In this document: positions 27,054 through 35,567 of the stretch, piece by piece | How positions within the stretch are numbered: the first letter of the stretch is position 1 | How the letters are laid out: every line of letters starts with the position of its first letter | Origin: Nocardia carnea | Lineage (GTDB): Bacteria > Actinomycetota > Actinomycetes > Mycobacteriales > Mycobacteriaceae | Length of the DNA stretch: 64,000 nt | Direction of reading: 5' to 3' | NCBI RefSeq assembly: GCF_029868325.1 | Contig: NZ_JARWNW010000259.1 | Location: forward strand, 1 to 64,000 | The notes under the pieces: generated by a model | What the model was told of the DNA's origin: nothing | Databases searched by the model: none | Seen by the model: the letters and a program-made list of their open reading frames with translations, nothing else | Made by a program: the position numbers and the translations under genes

Positions 27054-27575
27054 TCACAGGGCTTGGATGAACCAGTCCAGGTAGCCCTCGGAGTCGATGC
27101 TGCTGCGGTGGTAGTGGAATCCGAGCTGATGGGCCAGTGCGATCTCCGGCTTGTTGTCCCTTTCGATACGCAGCACCGCTTCATCGGCCACATCGTTGCG
27201 GGCCAGATATCGGCAGGCCAGGACAACTGTCCGGCCGGGCACGCCACTGTCACGCCACGGCGCGTGGATTCCGTAGCTGATATCGGCCTGGCGTTTGGCC
27301 AGGAATTCCGGTTCCAGCGTCACATCCAGCGTCCCCGCCAGCGCATGCGATGTTACGTCCACGACGGCGAATACTTTCCGAGGTCCATCCGCGGCCCACT
27401 CCGCGGCGCACCGTTCGAATTCGGCCACCGTATTCGGTGTGCCGGGCCCGGCCGTCCGGCGCATCGACTCCCGGTCCTGGGCGGCCAGGTGCGCGGCGGC
27501 GTCGGCGACCTCGATCGGCCGTAGCCCGATCACCCCATCCGATATCAGCACGTGATCATGATCTGCATATTTCAC
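27054..27575 (-). CDS. GNAT-family N-acetyltransferase
   Basis: 173 residues. The pattern LRPIEVADAAAHLAAQD at the N-terminus, ISYGIHAPWRDSGVPGRTV (the acetyl-CoA pyrophosphate region, here not a clean Q/RxxGxG/A) and RIERDNKPEIALAHQLGFHY (N..S/A..A...LGF, motif B) fit the RimJ/RimL type of GNAT. The acceptor is unknown. GTG 27575 is chosen; upstream sequence in frame does not look coding. It reads toward ku. Confidence 0.75.
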   Translation of the reverse strand: MKYADHDHVLISDGVIGLRPIEVADAAAHLAAQDRESMRRTAGPGTPNTVAEFERCAAEWAADGPRKVFAVVDVTSHALAGTLDVTLEPEFLAKRQADISYGIHAPWRDSGVPGRTVVLACRYLARNDVADEAVLRIERDNKPEIALAHQLGFHYHRSSIDSEGYLDWFIQAL

Positions 27576-27727
27576 GGCATTCGACAAGCCCCATGGACGG
27601 CGAGCCGCCGACGAGAATTCCAGGTCGCCTCCGGGAGGCCGGCGAGCAACAATTCCGCGACACGCAATCGTGCAGACACGCCCGCCATACGGGACCGGTA
27701 CGGTTTGCCGGGTGGATACTCGGGACC

Positions 27728-28630
27728 ATGACCGATAACCCGGAGGATCCGCATCGGCTCGTATCCGCTGCCGTGGTGGTGGGCGTGGACGGTACCCCCG
27801 CCGCCCATTCGGCCATCCGCTGGGGCGCCATGGTGGCCGCCCGGCGAGGGCGGCGGCTCGTCCTGGCCTACGGGATGAATTCCACCCCGGCCAAAACCTG
27901 GCTGGTCGCCTATCAGCCGATGGTGGACGAAGCCGTGCAGACGCTGCGCACACACGGCGAACAGGCATTGACCACCGGCGTGCAGGTCGTCCGCGAGGCC
28001 GCGCCGGATCTGGCGGCCGATACCCTGCTCTCCGAGCACAGCCCCGCGAAAATGCTGATCGAATTGTCCAAATCCGCGCATATGGTGGTGCTGGGATCGC
28101 GCCGCGGCGGCGCCATCGCGCATCTGGGATCGACCATTCTGGCGGTCGCGGCGCACGGGCACGGCACCATCGTCGCGGTCCGCGAGGACGCCGAGGACAT
28201 CACGAACGGTCCGGTGGTGGTCGGCGTCGACGGCAGCCCGGTCAGCGATACCGCCGTCGCCGCCGCCTTCGCCGAGGCCTCCGAACGCGGAGCCGAACTG
28301 GTCGCGGTCCACACCTGGAGCGACCTCACCTTCACCGAATTCGCCAGTACCGGTTTCATCGAGATACCGGCCGAGGATCTGCAGACCGCCGAACAGGCAG
28401 TACTCGCCGAGCGGCTGGCCGGATGGCAGCAGCGCTACCCGGAGGTCACCGTGCGGCGCGAGGTGTATCCCTCGACCCCGGCAATGCATCTGCGCGAATG
28501 GTCCGAACGGGCCCAGCTGGTCGTGGTGGGCAGCCGCGGCCGGGGCGGATTCCGTGGGTTGCTGCTCGGTTCGACCAGCCAGTCGCTGATCCAGCGGGCC
28601 GCCTGCCCGGTCATGATCACCCGGCCCTGA
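27728..28630 (+). CDS. universal stress protein, two UspA domains
   Basis: 300 residues made of two tandem Usp domains: VVVGVDGTPAAHSAIRWG starts the first and VVVGVDGSPVSDTAVAAA (about residue 160) the second. The second domain ends with the ATP-binding G-2x-G-9x-G-S/T pattern (GSRGRGGFRGLLLGSTS). The first has a looser version (GSRRGGAIAHLGST). In mycolic-acid bacteria such tandem Usp proteins belong to hypoxia and stress regulons. ATG 27728. A GGTTT-N15-GGGAC sequence abuts the start codon, too close to be a promoter for it unless translation starts further in. Confidence 0.9.
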   Translation: MTDNPEDPHRLVSAAVVVGVDGTPAAHSAIRWGAMVAARRGRRLVLAYGMNSTPAKTWLVAYQPMVDEAVQTLRTHGEQALTTGVQVVREAAPDLAADTLLSEHSPAKMLIELSKSAHMVVLGSRRGGAIAHLGSTILAVAAHGHGTIVAVREDAEDITNGPVVVGVDGSPVSDTAVAAAFAEASERGAELVAVHTWSDLTFTEFASTGFIEIPAEDLQTAEQAVLAERLAGWQQRYPEVTVRREVYPSTPAMHLREWSERAQLVVVGSRGRGGFRGLLLGSTSQSLIQRAACPVMITRP

Positions 28631-28737
28631 TCACCCGGCCCGGCTGATCACACGGCCCGGCTGACCGTCCGGACTCAGCGGTCGGCCGGGCTCGCGCGGT
28701 CAGCGGGGCTGAGCGGTCAGCGGGGCTCGCACGGTCA
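28631..28737. terminator. terminator stem plus short direct repeats between convergent genes
   Basis: GCCCGGCTGACCG (28655-28667) pairs with CGGTCGGCCGGGC (28679-28691) with one mismatch and an 11-nt loop. It is followed by two copies of CGGTCAGCGGGGCT three bases apart, and a third partial copy that runs into the end of the LLM gene. Confidence 0.6.
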
Positions 28738-29646
28738 GCCGAGCAGGCCGGCCAGTAGTGCCCGGGTGCGCTGTGCCTCCGCGCCGCCGGCGAAGACCGA
28801 GGCGACGAATTCGGTGGCACCGGCGTCGAAGACCTCCCGCACCCGGGCGGCGACCTGGTCCTCGGTGCCGATGATCGCGAGATCCGCCGGACCGGCCGCA
28901 CCCTCGCGGTCCATCATCGCCCGGTAGGACGGCAGTGTGCCGTAGGTGGCGAAGGTGCGCGCCGCCCGTTCCCGCGCGGCGTCGGCATCATCGGTCACCA
29001 GTACCGGTAGCGCGCAGACGATACGGGCGGGGGGCCGGCCGGCGTCCGTGGCGGCCGCTGCGATGGTCGGGGCGATATGCTCCCGGATCGTGGCCGGCCC
29101 GGTCATCCACAACACGGTGCCGTCGGCGCGGCGCCCGGCCAGTTGCAACATCCGGGTGCCCATGGCAGCCAGCAGAACCGGGATGCGGCCTTCGTCCGGG
29201 ATCCCGAGTTCCAGATTCCCGGTCAGGGTTTCACCGGTAAAGGACACCGGCTGCCGTTCCAGCAGAGGGCCCAGAATCGAAAGGTATTCGCGCATGTGGC
29301 GGGCGGGCCGTTCGAACCCGTACCCGAACATGTTCTCGATGACGACGCGATGGGACAGCCCGATCCCGAGGGTCAGGCGATCCGGGCCCACCGCCAGTGC
29401 GGTCGTGCGGACCTGCTGGGCGAGCGCGCCCGGATGCCGCGGGTAGGTCGGCACCACGGCCGTTCCGAGCTCGATCTGCGGTACCTGGCTACCGGCCACC
29501 GCCAGCGCGGTGAGCGCGTCGACGCCGAAGATATGCGACATCCAGGCCGATACGAATCCTTCGTCGGCGATCCGGTGCAGGTCATCGGTGAGCGCACGCA
29601 GGGCGTCGCTTCCGGATCGTTCGCTGAGCAGAATGCCGATCCGCAC
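28735..29646 (-). CDS. LLM-class F420-dependent oxidoreductase
   Basis: 303 residues, a luciferase-like monooxygenase-fold protein. The N-terminus RIGILLSERSGSDAL, then GFVSAWMSHIFGVDALTALAV, IELGTAVVPTYPRHP and LGIGLSHRVVIENMFGYGF, fits an actinobacterial F420-linked LLM subfamily (I believe the TIGR03564 type). Such proteins use F420 for hydride transfer; the substrate is unknown. AGGAGG lies 6-7 nt before GTG 29646. Divergent from the MEST-like gene. Confidence 0.88.
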   Translation of the reverse strand: MRIGILLSERSGSDALRALTDDLHRIADEGFVSAWMSHIFGVDALTALAVAGSQVPQIELGTAVVPTYPRHPGALAQQVRTTALAVGPDRLTLGIGLSHRVVIENMFGYGFERPARHMREYLSILGPLLERQPVSFTGETLTGNLELGIPDEGRIPVLLAAMGTRMLQLAGRRADGTVLWMTGPATIREHIAPTIAAAATDAGRPPARIVCALPVLVTDDADAARERAARTFATYGTLPSYRAMMDREGAAGPADLAIIGTEDQVAARVREVFDAGATEFVASVFAGGAEAQRTRALLAGLLG

Positions 29647-29848
29647 GGCGGGCCTCCTGGACGGTTCGTCGGGTCTGGACCTCGATGGTTGCGGCACCGA
29701 CCCTAATGGACGCGGTACGGCGAAGCCGGGCACCGGACCGCGTGTGGCCGCAGGCGAACCCATACCGCCGCGGTACCGATACCGAGCCGCCGGCCGACGC
29801 GCCCGGGACTTGCTCGACCACGGGCCCGCGGCGGGGCATGCTGTGACC

Positions 29849-30739
29849 ATGGACGAGTTTGCGAGCTGGCGGTCGAACGGGCAGCGTTTCACCCATCGCG
29901 GACACCAGATCTTCTGGCGGCCCGGCGGAACCGGTTCCGCGGGAACACTATTGTGCCTGCACGGCTTCCCCACCGCGTCCTGGGATTGGCACCGGATCTG
30001 GCCGGATCTGTGCGAGCAGTTCGCCCGCGTCCTGGCCCCGGATCTGATCGGCTTCGGCTGGTCGGCCAAACCGCAGCGCTACGACTACACGATCGCCGAC
30101 CAGGCCGATCTGTGTGAGCAACTGCTGCGTGAACAGGGCATCGACCGTTTCCACATCCTCGCGCACGACTACGGCGATACCGTCGCCCAGGAGCTGCTGG
30201 CCCGTGATGCCGAACGCCGGGCCGCCGGTGATACCACGCTGATCATCGAATCCGTCTGCCTGCTCAACGGCGGACTTTTCCCGGAGGCCCACCGGCCGCG
30301 GCCCATCCAGCGTCTTTTGGCCGGTCCGCTCGGCCCGCTGGTCGGCCGGTTCGGCACCGAGAACACCTTCGCGCACAGCCTGGCCGCGGTGTTCGGGCCC
30401 GACACCAAACCCGATGCCGACGAAATGCACCGTTTCTGGCTGCTGTGGTGCAGTAAGCACGGGAAACGCAACGGCCACAAGCTGATGGGGTACATGGCCG
30501 AACGGCGGACGCACCGGCAACGCTGGGTGGGTGCGCTCGTCCGGCCGCAGGTACCGGTCCGGTTGATCGACGGTTTACGCGATCCGGTGTCCGGGGAGCG
30601 GATGGCGCGCCGCTATCGCCGCGTCGTCGACGAACCCGATGTGGTGGAACTGCCCGCTGTCGGCCACTATCCGCAGCTGGAAGCGCCAGAGGAAACGCTG
30701 CGCGCATTTCACGAGTTCCACACGACCCGGGTCGGTTAA
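29849..30739 (+). CDS. MEST/haloalkane-dehalogenase-like alpha/beta hydrolase
   Basis: 296 residues, alpha/beta hydrolase fold. Oxyanion-hole motif is LCLHGFPTASWDWHRIW (about residue 36). The nucleophile elbow is HDYGDTVAQELL (about 106) with Asp as nucleophile, as in haloalkane dehalogenases and epoxide hydrolases. LNGGLFPEAHRP, RRWVGAL and a C-terminal GHYPQLEAP follow. This set resembles the animal MEST/PEG1 protein more than typical bacterial dehalogenases. The substrate is unknown. ATG 29849; GTG 29843 is possible. Confidence 0.82.
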   Translation: MDEFASWRSNGQRFTHRGHQIFWRPGGTGSAGTLLCLHGFPTASWDWHRIWPDLCEQFARVLAPDLIGFGWSAKPQRYDYTIADQADLCEQLLREQGIDRFHILAHDYGDTVAQELLARDAERRAAGDTTLIIESVCLLNGGLFPEAHRPRPIQRLLAGPLGPLVGRFGTENTFAHSLAAVFGPDTKPDADEMHRFWLLWCSKHGKRNGHKLMGYMAERRTHRQRWVGALVRPQVPVRLIDGLRDPVSGERMARRYRRVVDEPDVVELPAVGHYPQLEAPEETLRAFHEFHTTRVG

Positions 30740-31118
30740 GCGGGCGTTTCGCCTCCGGCCGCGGCCAGGACGGACCGAGCGCATCGCGAGATCCCCCGGG
30801 TAGCTCCCCGAGTTGCCGGAACAGTCGGCCGGGGCTCCAGGAGCCGGCTCGTGCCTCATGTTTCCGCGGCGCGGGGCAGAGAGTACCGCCGGACGTGTTC
30901 GGGCGGCGCCTCACCGGGTTCGCTCGTCCGCGGTTCCGGCCGGCCTCGAAGGGGGATGTCTCGCACTGTCGGCCGGCATGATCTCCGCGGACCACACCGC
31001 GACGAGCACCCAGCAGGTACCGGGCGGTGCTACCGTACGGCCGGGTGCCGGTGTGGCGCCCGGACTCCATACGGAGCCGCTCCCCGGGGCGGGGGACGCA
31101 GAACGAGGGGACGCCGCA
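30740..31118. other. intergenic region
   Basis: 379 bp between two same-strand hydrolase genes. An open frame from 30978 runs into the second hydrolase, but its product is low-complexity and lacks a ribosome site. I see no clear terminator or promoter. Confidence 0.4.
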
Positions 31119-32006
31119 ATGCTCGAACCGGATGCCGTAACCGGGCCGGATCACCACATCCAAGGGTTCTCCGAGTGGGTGACCACCCGGGATGGGCGTC
31201 GATTGCACACCATGGTCCTGCCCGGCCCGCAGAAATCCACTGCGCCGGTCGTCGTGTTCGAAGCGGGCGCGGCGGCCACTCGCTCTTCGTGGGGGCTGGT
31301 GCAACCCGAGGTCGGCCGTTTCGCCCGCGCTGTCGTCTACGACCGTGCGGGCCTGGGCCGTAGCCCTGCCGACCAGGCCGGCCGGAGTCTGGACCGGATG
31401 GCCGATGATCTGGTCGATGTGCTCGATCATTTCGGGCCCGGTCCGTTCGTGCTGGCCGGACACAGCGCCGGCGGAGTGATCGCCCGACTCGCTGCCGCCC
31501 GGCGGCTCGACCGCATAGCCGGGCTCGTGCTCGTCGATCCCACCGACGAAGCGGCGGAGATGTTGTTCGGGCCCGCCTTCCGGCGCATGGAACGCGTGGC
31601 GATCACGGTGAACCGGGGCCTCTCGCGACTGGGTCTGTTGCCCCGGATGTTCGCCTGGATGCTCGACGCGATGCCGGTTGATGTCCGCGCCGATATGGAA
31701 CGCGAGGCGTTCACCCCGGAGAACATCCGGACGCAGGCGGTACAGGCCCGGACCTTCCTCGACGACCTCGCGGCTTGGCGCGAGACACCTCCGCCCCTCG
31801 GCGATATCCCGGTCACCGTCATATCGGGCGCACGCGCGGGCGACGGGATGAGCAACCGAGCCCGGGCGGCAGCCAATGCCGCGCACGCGCACCGCGCGGC
31901 CGTCATCGGCGGACGCCATGTCCTGGCGCATAATTCGAGCCACTATCCCCCGATCACCGACCCCGGCATCGTCATCGAGGAGATCCGGCGCTTCGCCGCG
32001 CCGTGA
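31119..32006 (+). CDS. alpha/beta hydrolase
   Basis: 295 residues with VVVFEAGAAATRSSW at the oxyanion-hole position, VYDRAGLGRSP, the nucleophile elbow LAGHSAGGVIARLAA (catalytic Ser about residue 120) and a C-terminal His in NSSHYPPITDP. The EAG instead of HG at the oxyanion hole is common in a subgroup of these enzymes. ATG 31119 is preceded by GAGGGG at 8-9 nt, which decides it over longer in-frame starts. Substrate unknown. It is followed 181 bp later by lsr2. Confidence 0.85.
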   Translation: MLEPDAVTGPDHHIQGFSEWVTTRDGRRLHTMVLPGPQKSTAPVVVFEAGAAATRSSWGLVQPEVGRFARAVVYDRAGLGRSPADQAGRSLDRMADDLVDVLDHFGPGPFVLAGHSAGGVIARLAAARRLDRIAGLVLVDPTDEAAEMLFGPAFRRMERVAITVNRGLSRLGLLPRMFAWMLDAMPVDVRADMEREAFTPENIRTQAVQARTFLDDLAAWRETPPPLGDIPVTVISGARAGDGMSNRARAAANAAHAHRAAVIGGRHVLAHNSSHYPPITDPGIVIEEIRRFAAP

Positions 32007-32147
32007 AGACCGCGCGGCGGGCTCCGGCGGCGACCGGCGCCGGCTCGTCTCCACCCGCCGTGCCGGGCAGACCCGGCGCGCCGGCACGCCGGTACCTGCA
32101 CACCGGCCACAGCCGCCGCCGGTTCCGGTGCGCCGTAAGGATATCGC

Positions 32148-32166
32148 TACGATTGTCGGGACAATC
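32148..32166 (+). promoter_or_regulatory. lsr2 promoter with operator palindrome over the -10
   Basis: GATTGTC-GG-GACAATC (32151-32166) has perfect 7-bp arms. A -10-like TACGAT (32148-32153) overlaps its left arm, and the start codon is 22 bp further. A protein bound here would block RNA polymerase. Its AT-rich arms stand out in this GC-rich sequence. Confidence 0.55.
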
Positions 32167-32187
32167 TGCCCACTTTCGGAGGAATGC

Positions 32188-32523
32188 ATGGCGCGCAAGG
32201 TCATCGTTGAGCTGGTCGACGACTACGACGGAACTTCGCCGGCGGAAGAGACCGTCACCCTGGCTCTGGACGGTGTCACCTACGAGATAGATCTCTCGGC
32301 ACGCAACGCCGGGAAACTGCGCGACATCGTCGGGGGGTGGGCTGCGCACGCGCGCCGGGTCGGCGGCCGGGTCACGAAGAGCAAACGTCCCAGCCAGGCC
32401 GCGACCGATACCCGGCAGACCCAGGCCATCCGCGAATGGGCCCGCGCGAACGGTATGGAGGTCTCGAACCGCGGCCGCATCTCGGCCGAGGTACTCGAGG
32501 CGTACAAGAACGCGCAGAAGTAG
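32188..32523 (+). CDS. lsr2: nucleoid-associated protein Lsr2
   Basis: 111 residues. MARKVIVELVDDYDG begins the N-terminal dimerisation domain, and the C-terminal DNA-binding domain contains IREWARANGMEVSNRGRIS, with the RGR AT-hook-like triad. Lsr2 is the actinobacterial H-NS analogue that silences AT-rich foreign DNA. GGAGGA precedes ATG 32188. Here it lies between an unrelated hydrolase and a mycolyltransferase, not beside lysS and clpC where the main copy normally sits, so it may be a second paralogue. It ends in a good hairpin terminator and so is probably monocistronic. Confidence 0.95.
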   Translation: MARKVIVELVDDYDGTSPAEETVTLALDGVTYEIDLSARNAGKLRDIVGGWAAHARRVGGRVTKSKRPSQAATDTRQTQAIREWARANGMEVSNRGRISAEVLEAYKNAQK

Positions 32524-32532
32524 CGGAGAAGA

Positions 32533-32562
32533 GGTTCCGGGGCCTGATGGCCGGCCGGAACC
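32533..32562 (+). terminator. lsr2 terminator hairpin
   Basis: GGTTCCGG (32533-32540) pairs with CCGGAACC (32555-32562), enclosing GGCC-TGAT-GGCC. The stem starts 10 bp after the lsr2 stop. Confidence 0.8.
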
Positions 32563-32760
32563 GGTCATAGGCGCTGCGCCCCGGGCGCGTGACACATCAC
32601 AAAAAGGTAACAGGACAGTCTCCGGTAGCGACACAGAAACCGGTATGCCGATGCCGTGGCAGGGCCACGCGTTGTTCGGCACCGGTCGGGAAGCGCACGG
32701 ACGGCGGGAGCCGGTCGTGCGCACGATGTGCTCACACCGGACGAAAGGCCCTGTTCAGTC

Positions 32761-33831
32761 ATGCGATTGTCACCGGCGGTCCCCGCCCTCCGCAGCCGCC
32801 GCAGATTCTGGCTGGCCACCGCCGCGCTCGCCGTGATGATCCAGGCAGTATCACTGGTCAGCGGTGGCGCTGCTCCCGCCGCACGGGCGGCGTTCGATCC
32901 CGCGGGGATGGATTTCTGGGTCGACTCCGCGATGGGTCCGATCAAATCCCGGGTGTTCCGCGCCGCCGACGGCAACACGTCACGGGTGGTGTACGCGCTC
33001 GACGGGATGCGCGCCCGCGAGGACCTCAGCGGCTGGGAGATCGATACCGATATCGCCCGCGAATTCACCAAATGGAATATCAATGTGGTGATGCCGGTCG
33101 GCGGGCAGTCCAGCTTCTACACCGACTGGAACGCGCCGAGCACCTTCCTCGGCGTACCGCCGGGAAGCGGGTCGGGCAACGGCTCGGCATCGGGTTCGGC
33201 CTCGGGCTCCGGCGGGCTGCAAGCCCTGGCGGCAGGTCCGGGGAAGTCCTACACCTACAAGTGGGAGACCTTCCTGACCCGCGACCTGCCGAACGCCCTG
33301 CGCGACCGGCTGGGTTTCGCGAGCCACCGCAACGGCGTCTTCGGCCTGTCGATGGGCGGTAGCGCCGCACTCACCCTCGCCGCGCACTACCCCGGTCAAT
33401 TCAGCTTCGCCGGCTCCTATTCCGGCTACCTGAACATCTCCGCGCCCGGTATGCGGGAGGCGATCCGGGTCGCGATGGTCGACGCCGGCGGGTACAACGT
33501 GGATTCGATGGCGGCGCCGTGGGATCCGAAGTGGCTGCATATCGACCCGTTCGTCGCCGCACCCAGCCTGGTCGCCAACAACACGCGACTGTGGGTTTCG
33601 GCCGCCAGCGGGCTGCCCACCGCGACCGACGGCCCGAGTATCGGCACGGTCAACGGGATGGGGCTGGAAGCGTTGGCCCTGGTGAACACCCGGGCATTCC
33701 AGGTGCGGATGGCGACGCTGGGGGCGCAGAACGTGCATTACGACTTCCCTGCCCACGGTATCCACGCGTGGAACAACTGGGCCGATCAGGCGCTGCGGAT
33801 GTTGCCGGACCTGTCGGCGAATATCGGGTGA
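32761..33831 (+). CDS. mycolyltransferase (antigen 85/esterase family)
   Basis: 356 residues, a secreted enzyme that moves mycolate between trehalose monomycolate and arabinogalactan or trehalose. A signal peptide (RRRFWLATAALAVMIQAVSLVSGGAAPAARA, cleavage near 44) is followed by the Ag85-type domain: VVYALDGMRA, then the nucleophile motif GLSMGGSAALTLA (Ser about residue 199) and a C-terminal HGIHAWNNWADQ (catalytic His). An insertion of Gly/Ser repeats (about residues 138-155) lies between FLGVPP and the YKWETF motif. ATG 32761. It shows the organism makes mycolic acids. Confidence 0.93.
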   Translation: MRLSPAVPALRSRRRFWLATAALAVMIQAVSLVSGGAAPAARAAFDPAGMDFWVDSAMGPIKSRVFRAADGNTSRVVYALDGMRAREDLSGWEIDTDIAREFTKWNINVVMPVGGQSSFYTDWNAPSTFLGVPPGSGSGNGSASGSASGSGGLQALAAGPGKSYTYKWETFLTRDLPNALRDRLGFASHRNGVFGLSMGGSAALTLAAHYPGQFSFAGSYSGYLNISAPGMREAIRVAMVDAGGYNVDSMAAPWDPKWLHIDPFVAAPSLVANNTRLWVSAASGLPTATDGPSIGTVNGMGLEALALVNTRAFQVRMATLGAQNVHYDFPAHGIHAWNNWADQALRMLPDLSANIG

Positions 33832-33915
33832 CGGCCGTGGGCGGGTACCGGCCTCGCACCGGGTGCAGGGCAGTCGCTCAGCACTATCGATATCGACTCG
33901 GTAAGGTTCGGGTTC

Positions 33916-34971
33916 ATGGGGCATGAGGATGTAATCGACTCCACCGGCAGCACTTTCGCCGCAGGTGAACTTCCGGTGGGATTGCGTTACCGCACCCGCG
34001 ACCACTATGTGGTCGGCCGGGAGAAGATCCGCGAGTTCGCCCGCGCCGTGCAGGACCACCATCCGGTGCACTGGTCCGAGGGCGCCGGTATCGATTACGG
34101 ATACAACGGGCTGATCGCCCCGCCGACGTTGTTCTCCGTGCCCGGTTTCCTGGCGCAGACCGAAATGTTCGAATCGGTGATGACCGGCTACGACCTGAGC
34201 CAGGTCATGCAGACCGACCAGGTGATCCGCTACCACCGGCCGATACGTCCCGGCGACGCCTTGTCCTTCGAGGTCTGTCTGGAATCGGTGCGCCACGCGT
34301 TCGGTGGCGACCTCATGTCGTTCGAAACCGTGGTCACCGATCAGCACGGCGCGGTGGTGCTGGTTTCCCGGACCGATGTGGTGGGGCGCAGCGGTGCGGG
34401 GCCCGACCTCGGTGAACTGGGTGCCGGTGTCCTCATGCACGGATTCCGGCCCGGCGCCGATCGCCCCAGCCCCGCTTCGCGCGCAGGTTCGGCCGTCCGC
34501 CCACCGGTTTCGCGGCCCGCTGTGCCCGGCGCCGAGCCGCCGGCCGGCCCGTACGTCCGCGATTTCGATACCGTCCGGGTCGGCGACGAACTACCCGCCC
34601 GGACGGTGCGGTTCACGATCGGGGATCTGGTGAACTACGCCGGAGTGTCCGGGGATCCCAATCCGATCCATTGGAGCGCCGAGGTCGCCGATCGCGTGGA
34701 TCTCGAGGCTCCGGTCGCGCACGGCATGTTGACGATCGGTACGGCCGCGGGCTTCGTCACCTCCTGGCTGGGTGACCCGGGTGCGCTCCGGGAGTACGCG
34801 GTCCGGCTGACCAGCCCGGTCTTCGTCACGCGGGAGGGCGCCGAGATCGAGTTCGGCGGCCGGGTGAAGGCGACCGATCCGGTCGCACGGACCGCGACGA
34901 TCGCGCTCACGGCCCGGCACCAGGGCCGCCGGGTGTTCGGCCGTGCGACGGCTGTGGTCCAGTTGCGCTGA
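33916..34971 (+). CDS. fused (3R)-hydroxyacyl-ACP dehydratase HadA/HadB
   Basis: 351 residues combining two hot-dog domains. The N-terminal half (VGREKIREFARAVQDHHPVHW) is HadA-like. A Pro/Ala linker (about residues 190-215) joins it to a HadB/MaoC domain with GDPNPIHWSAE and AHGML, the hydratase-2 motif carrying the catalytic Asp-His pair. In mycobacteria these are separate subunits of the FAS-II dehydratase used to elongate meromycolate. ATG 33916 has no strong ribosome site. It lies 84 bp after the mycolyltransferase, consistent with envelope lipid work. Confidence 0.85.
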   Translation: MGHEDVIDSTGSTFAAGELPVGLRYRTRDHYVVGREKIREFARAVQDHHPVHWSEGAGIDYGYNGLIAPPTLFSVPGFLAQTEMFESVMTGYDLSQVMQTDQVIRYHRPIRPGDALSFEVCLESVRHAFGGDLMSFETVVTDQHGAVVLVSRTDVVGRSGAGPDLGELGAGVLMHGFRPGADRPSPASRAGSAVRPPVSRPAVPGAEPPAGPYVRDFDTVRVGDELPARTVRFTIGDLVNYAGVSGDPNPIHWSAEVADRVDLEAPVAHGMLTIGTAAGFVTSWLGDPGALREYAVRLTSPVFVTREGAEIEFGGRVKATDPVARTATIALTARHQGRRVFGRATAVVQLR

Positions 34972-35018
34972 CCGGGCCGCGTGCGTGACGGGTGCCATCG
35001 TCTCGCTCGCTTGACCAC

Positions 35019-35034
35019 AACCTCTATTGAGGTT
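35019..35034 (+). promoter_or_regulatory. operator-like dyad before the SgcJ-type gene
   Basis: AACCTC-TATT-GAGGTT has perfect 6-bp arms. TTGACC (35011-35016), a good -35, lies just upstream and the ATG is at 35048. The dyad would sit between the -35 and the start, where a MerR- or MarR-type regulator could act. No regulator gene is adjacent. Confidence 0.5.
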
Positions 35035-35047
35035 CCAAGCTGTTGTC

Positions 35048-35497
35048 ATGAGTGCAACAGCATACGAACGCCCCACGGTCGAGGACAGCACGGTCGACCA
35101 CACCGCCGATATCGCCGCGATCCGGCAGTTGGTCGGCGATGTCGAAACCGGCTACAACACCAACGACGCGGAGTTGATGGTCAGCGGATTCACCGCCAAC
35201 GCCGCTGCGGGCAACGCGGTGGGCGCGATCATCGCCGGATACGATGCCCTCCTGGATTCCGCCCGGCGCGGCCTGGCCGGTTTCCTGGCCGATGAACATG
35301 TGCGTTATGCGGTGACCGATATCGTTTTCCTGCGTCCCGATATCGCGATCGCGCACAAGACGGCCCGCGCGGTCACCGCGCGCGGCGAACTCATCGACCG
35401 CGATCCCGCGATGGTCGCGCTGTACGTCCTGGTCCGGGAAGGCGGGCGCTGGTGGGTCGCGGCACGGCAGAACACCCCGGTGCCCGCGCCCGCCTGA
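35048..35497 (+). CDS. SgcJ/EcaC-family NTF2-like protein (DUF4440 type)
   Basis: 149 residues. The pattern DIAAIRQLVGDVETGYNTNDAELMVSGFT at the N-terminus, followed by a beta-rich half with GRWWVAARQNTPV at the end, is typical of SnoaL/DUF4440-like proteins of the SgcJ/EcaC group. They are small cone-shaped proteins of mostly unknown role, often under redox or antibiotic-related regulators. ATG 35048 lacks a ribosome site, so the mRNA may have a very short leader. Transcribed alone, with hairpins following. Confidence 0.8.
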   Translation: MSATAYERPTVEDSTVDHTADIAAIRQLVGDVETGYNTNDAELMVSGFTANAAAGNAVGAIIAGYDALLDSARRGLAGFLADEHVRYAVTDIVFLRPDIAIAHKTARAVTARGELIDRDPAMVALYVLVREGGRWWVAARQNTPVPAPA

Positions 35498-35541
35498 CCA
35501 CAACCGCCCGGGGCGGCCGACCGCAACCGCCCGGGGCGGGC
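35496..35541 (+). repeat. two 23-bp direct repeats, each a small hairpin
   Basis: GACCACAACCGCCCGGGGCG and GACCGCAACCGCCCGGGGCG begin adjacent 23-bp units (35496-35518, 35519-35541). Each contains CCGCCCGGGGCGG, which can fold back on itself. They start at the SgcJ-type stop codon and may be a doubled terminator. Confidence 0.6.
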
Positions 35542-35567
35542 TCTGGGCCGCGGGGGTACTACCGGGG

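Noticed and set aside
27702..27726. SigF-like promoter (GGTTT-N15-GGGAC) for the universal stress protein
   Set aside because: Its -10 ends one base before the chosen ATG, so it cannot drive that start. It would only work if translation began further downstream.
30264..32204. Open frame of 646 codons on the minus strand
   Set aside because: Antisense to two alpha/beta hydrolase genes with intact motifs; the product is Arg/Gly-rich noise.
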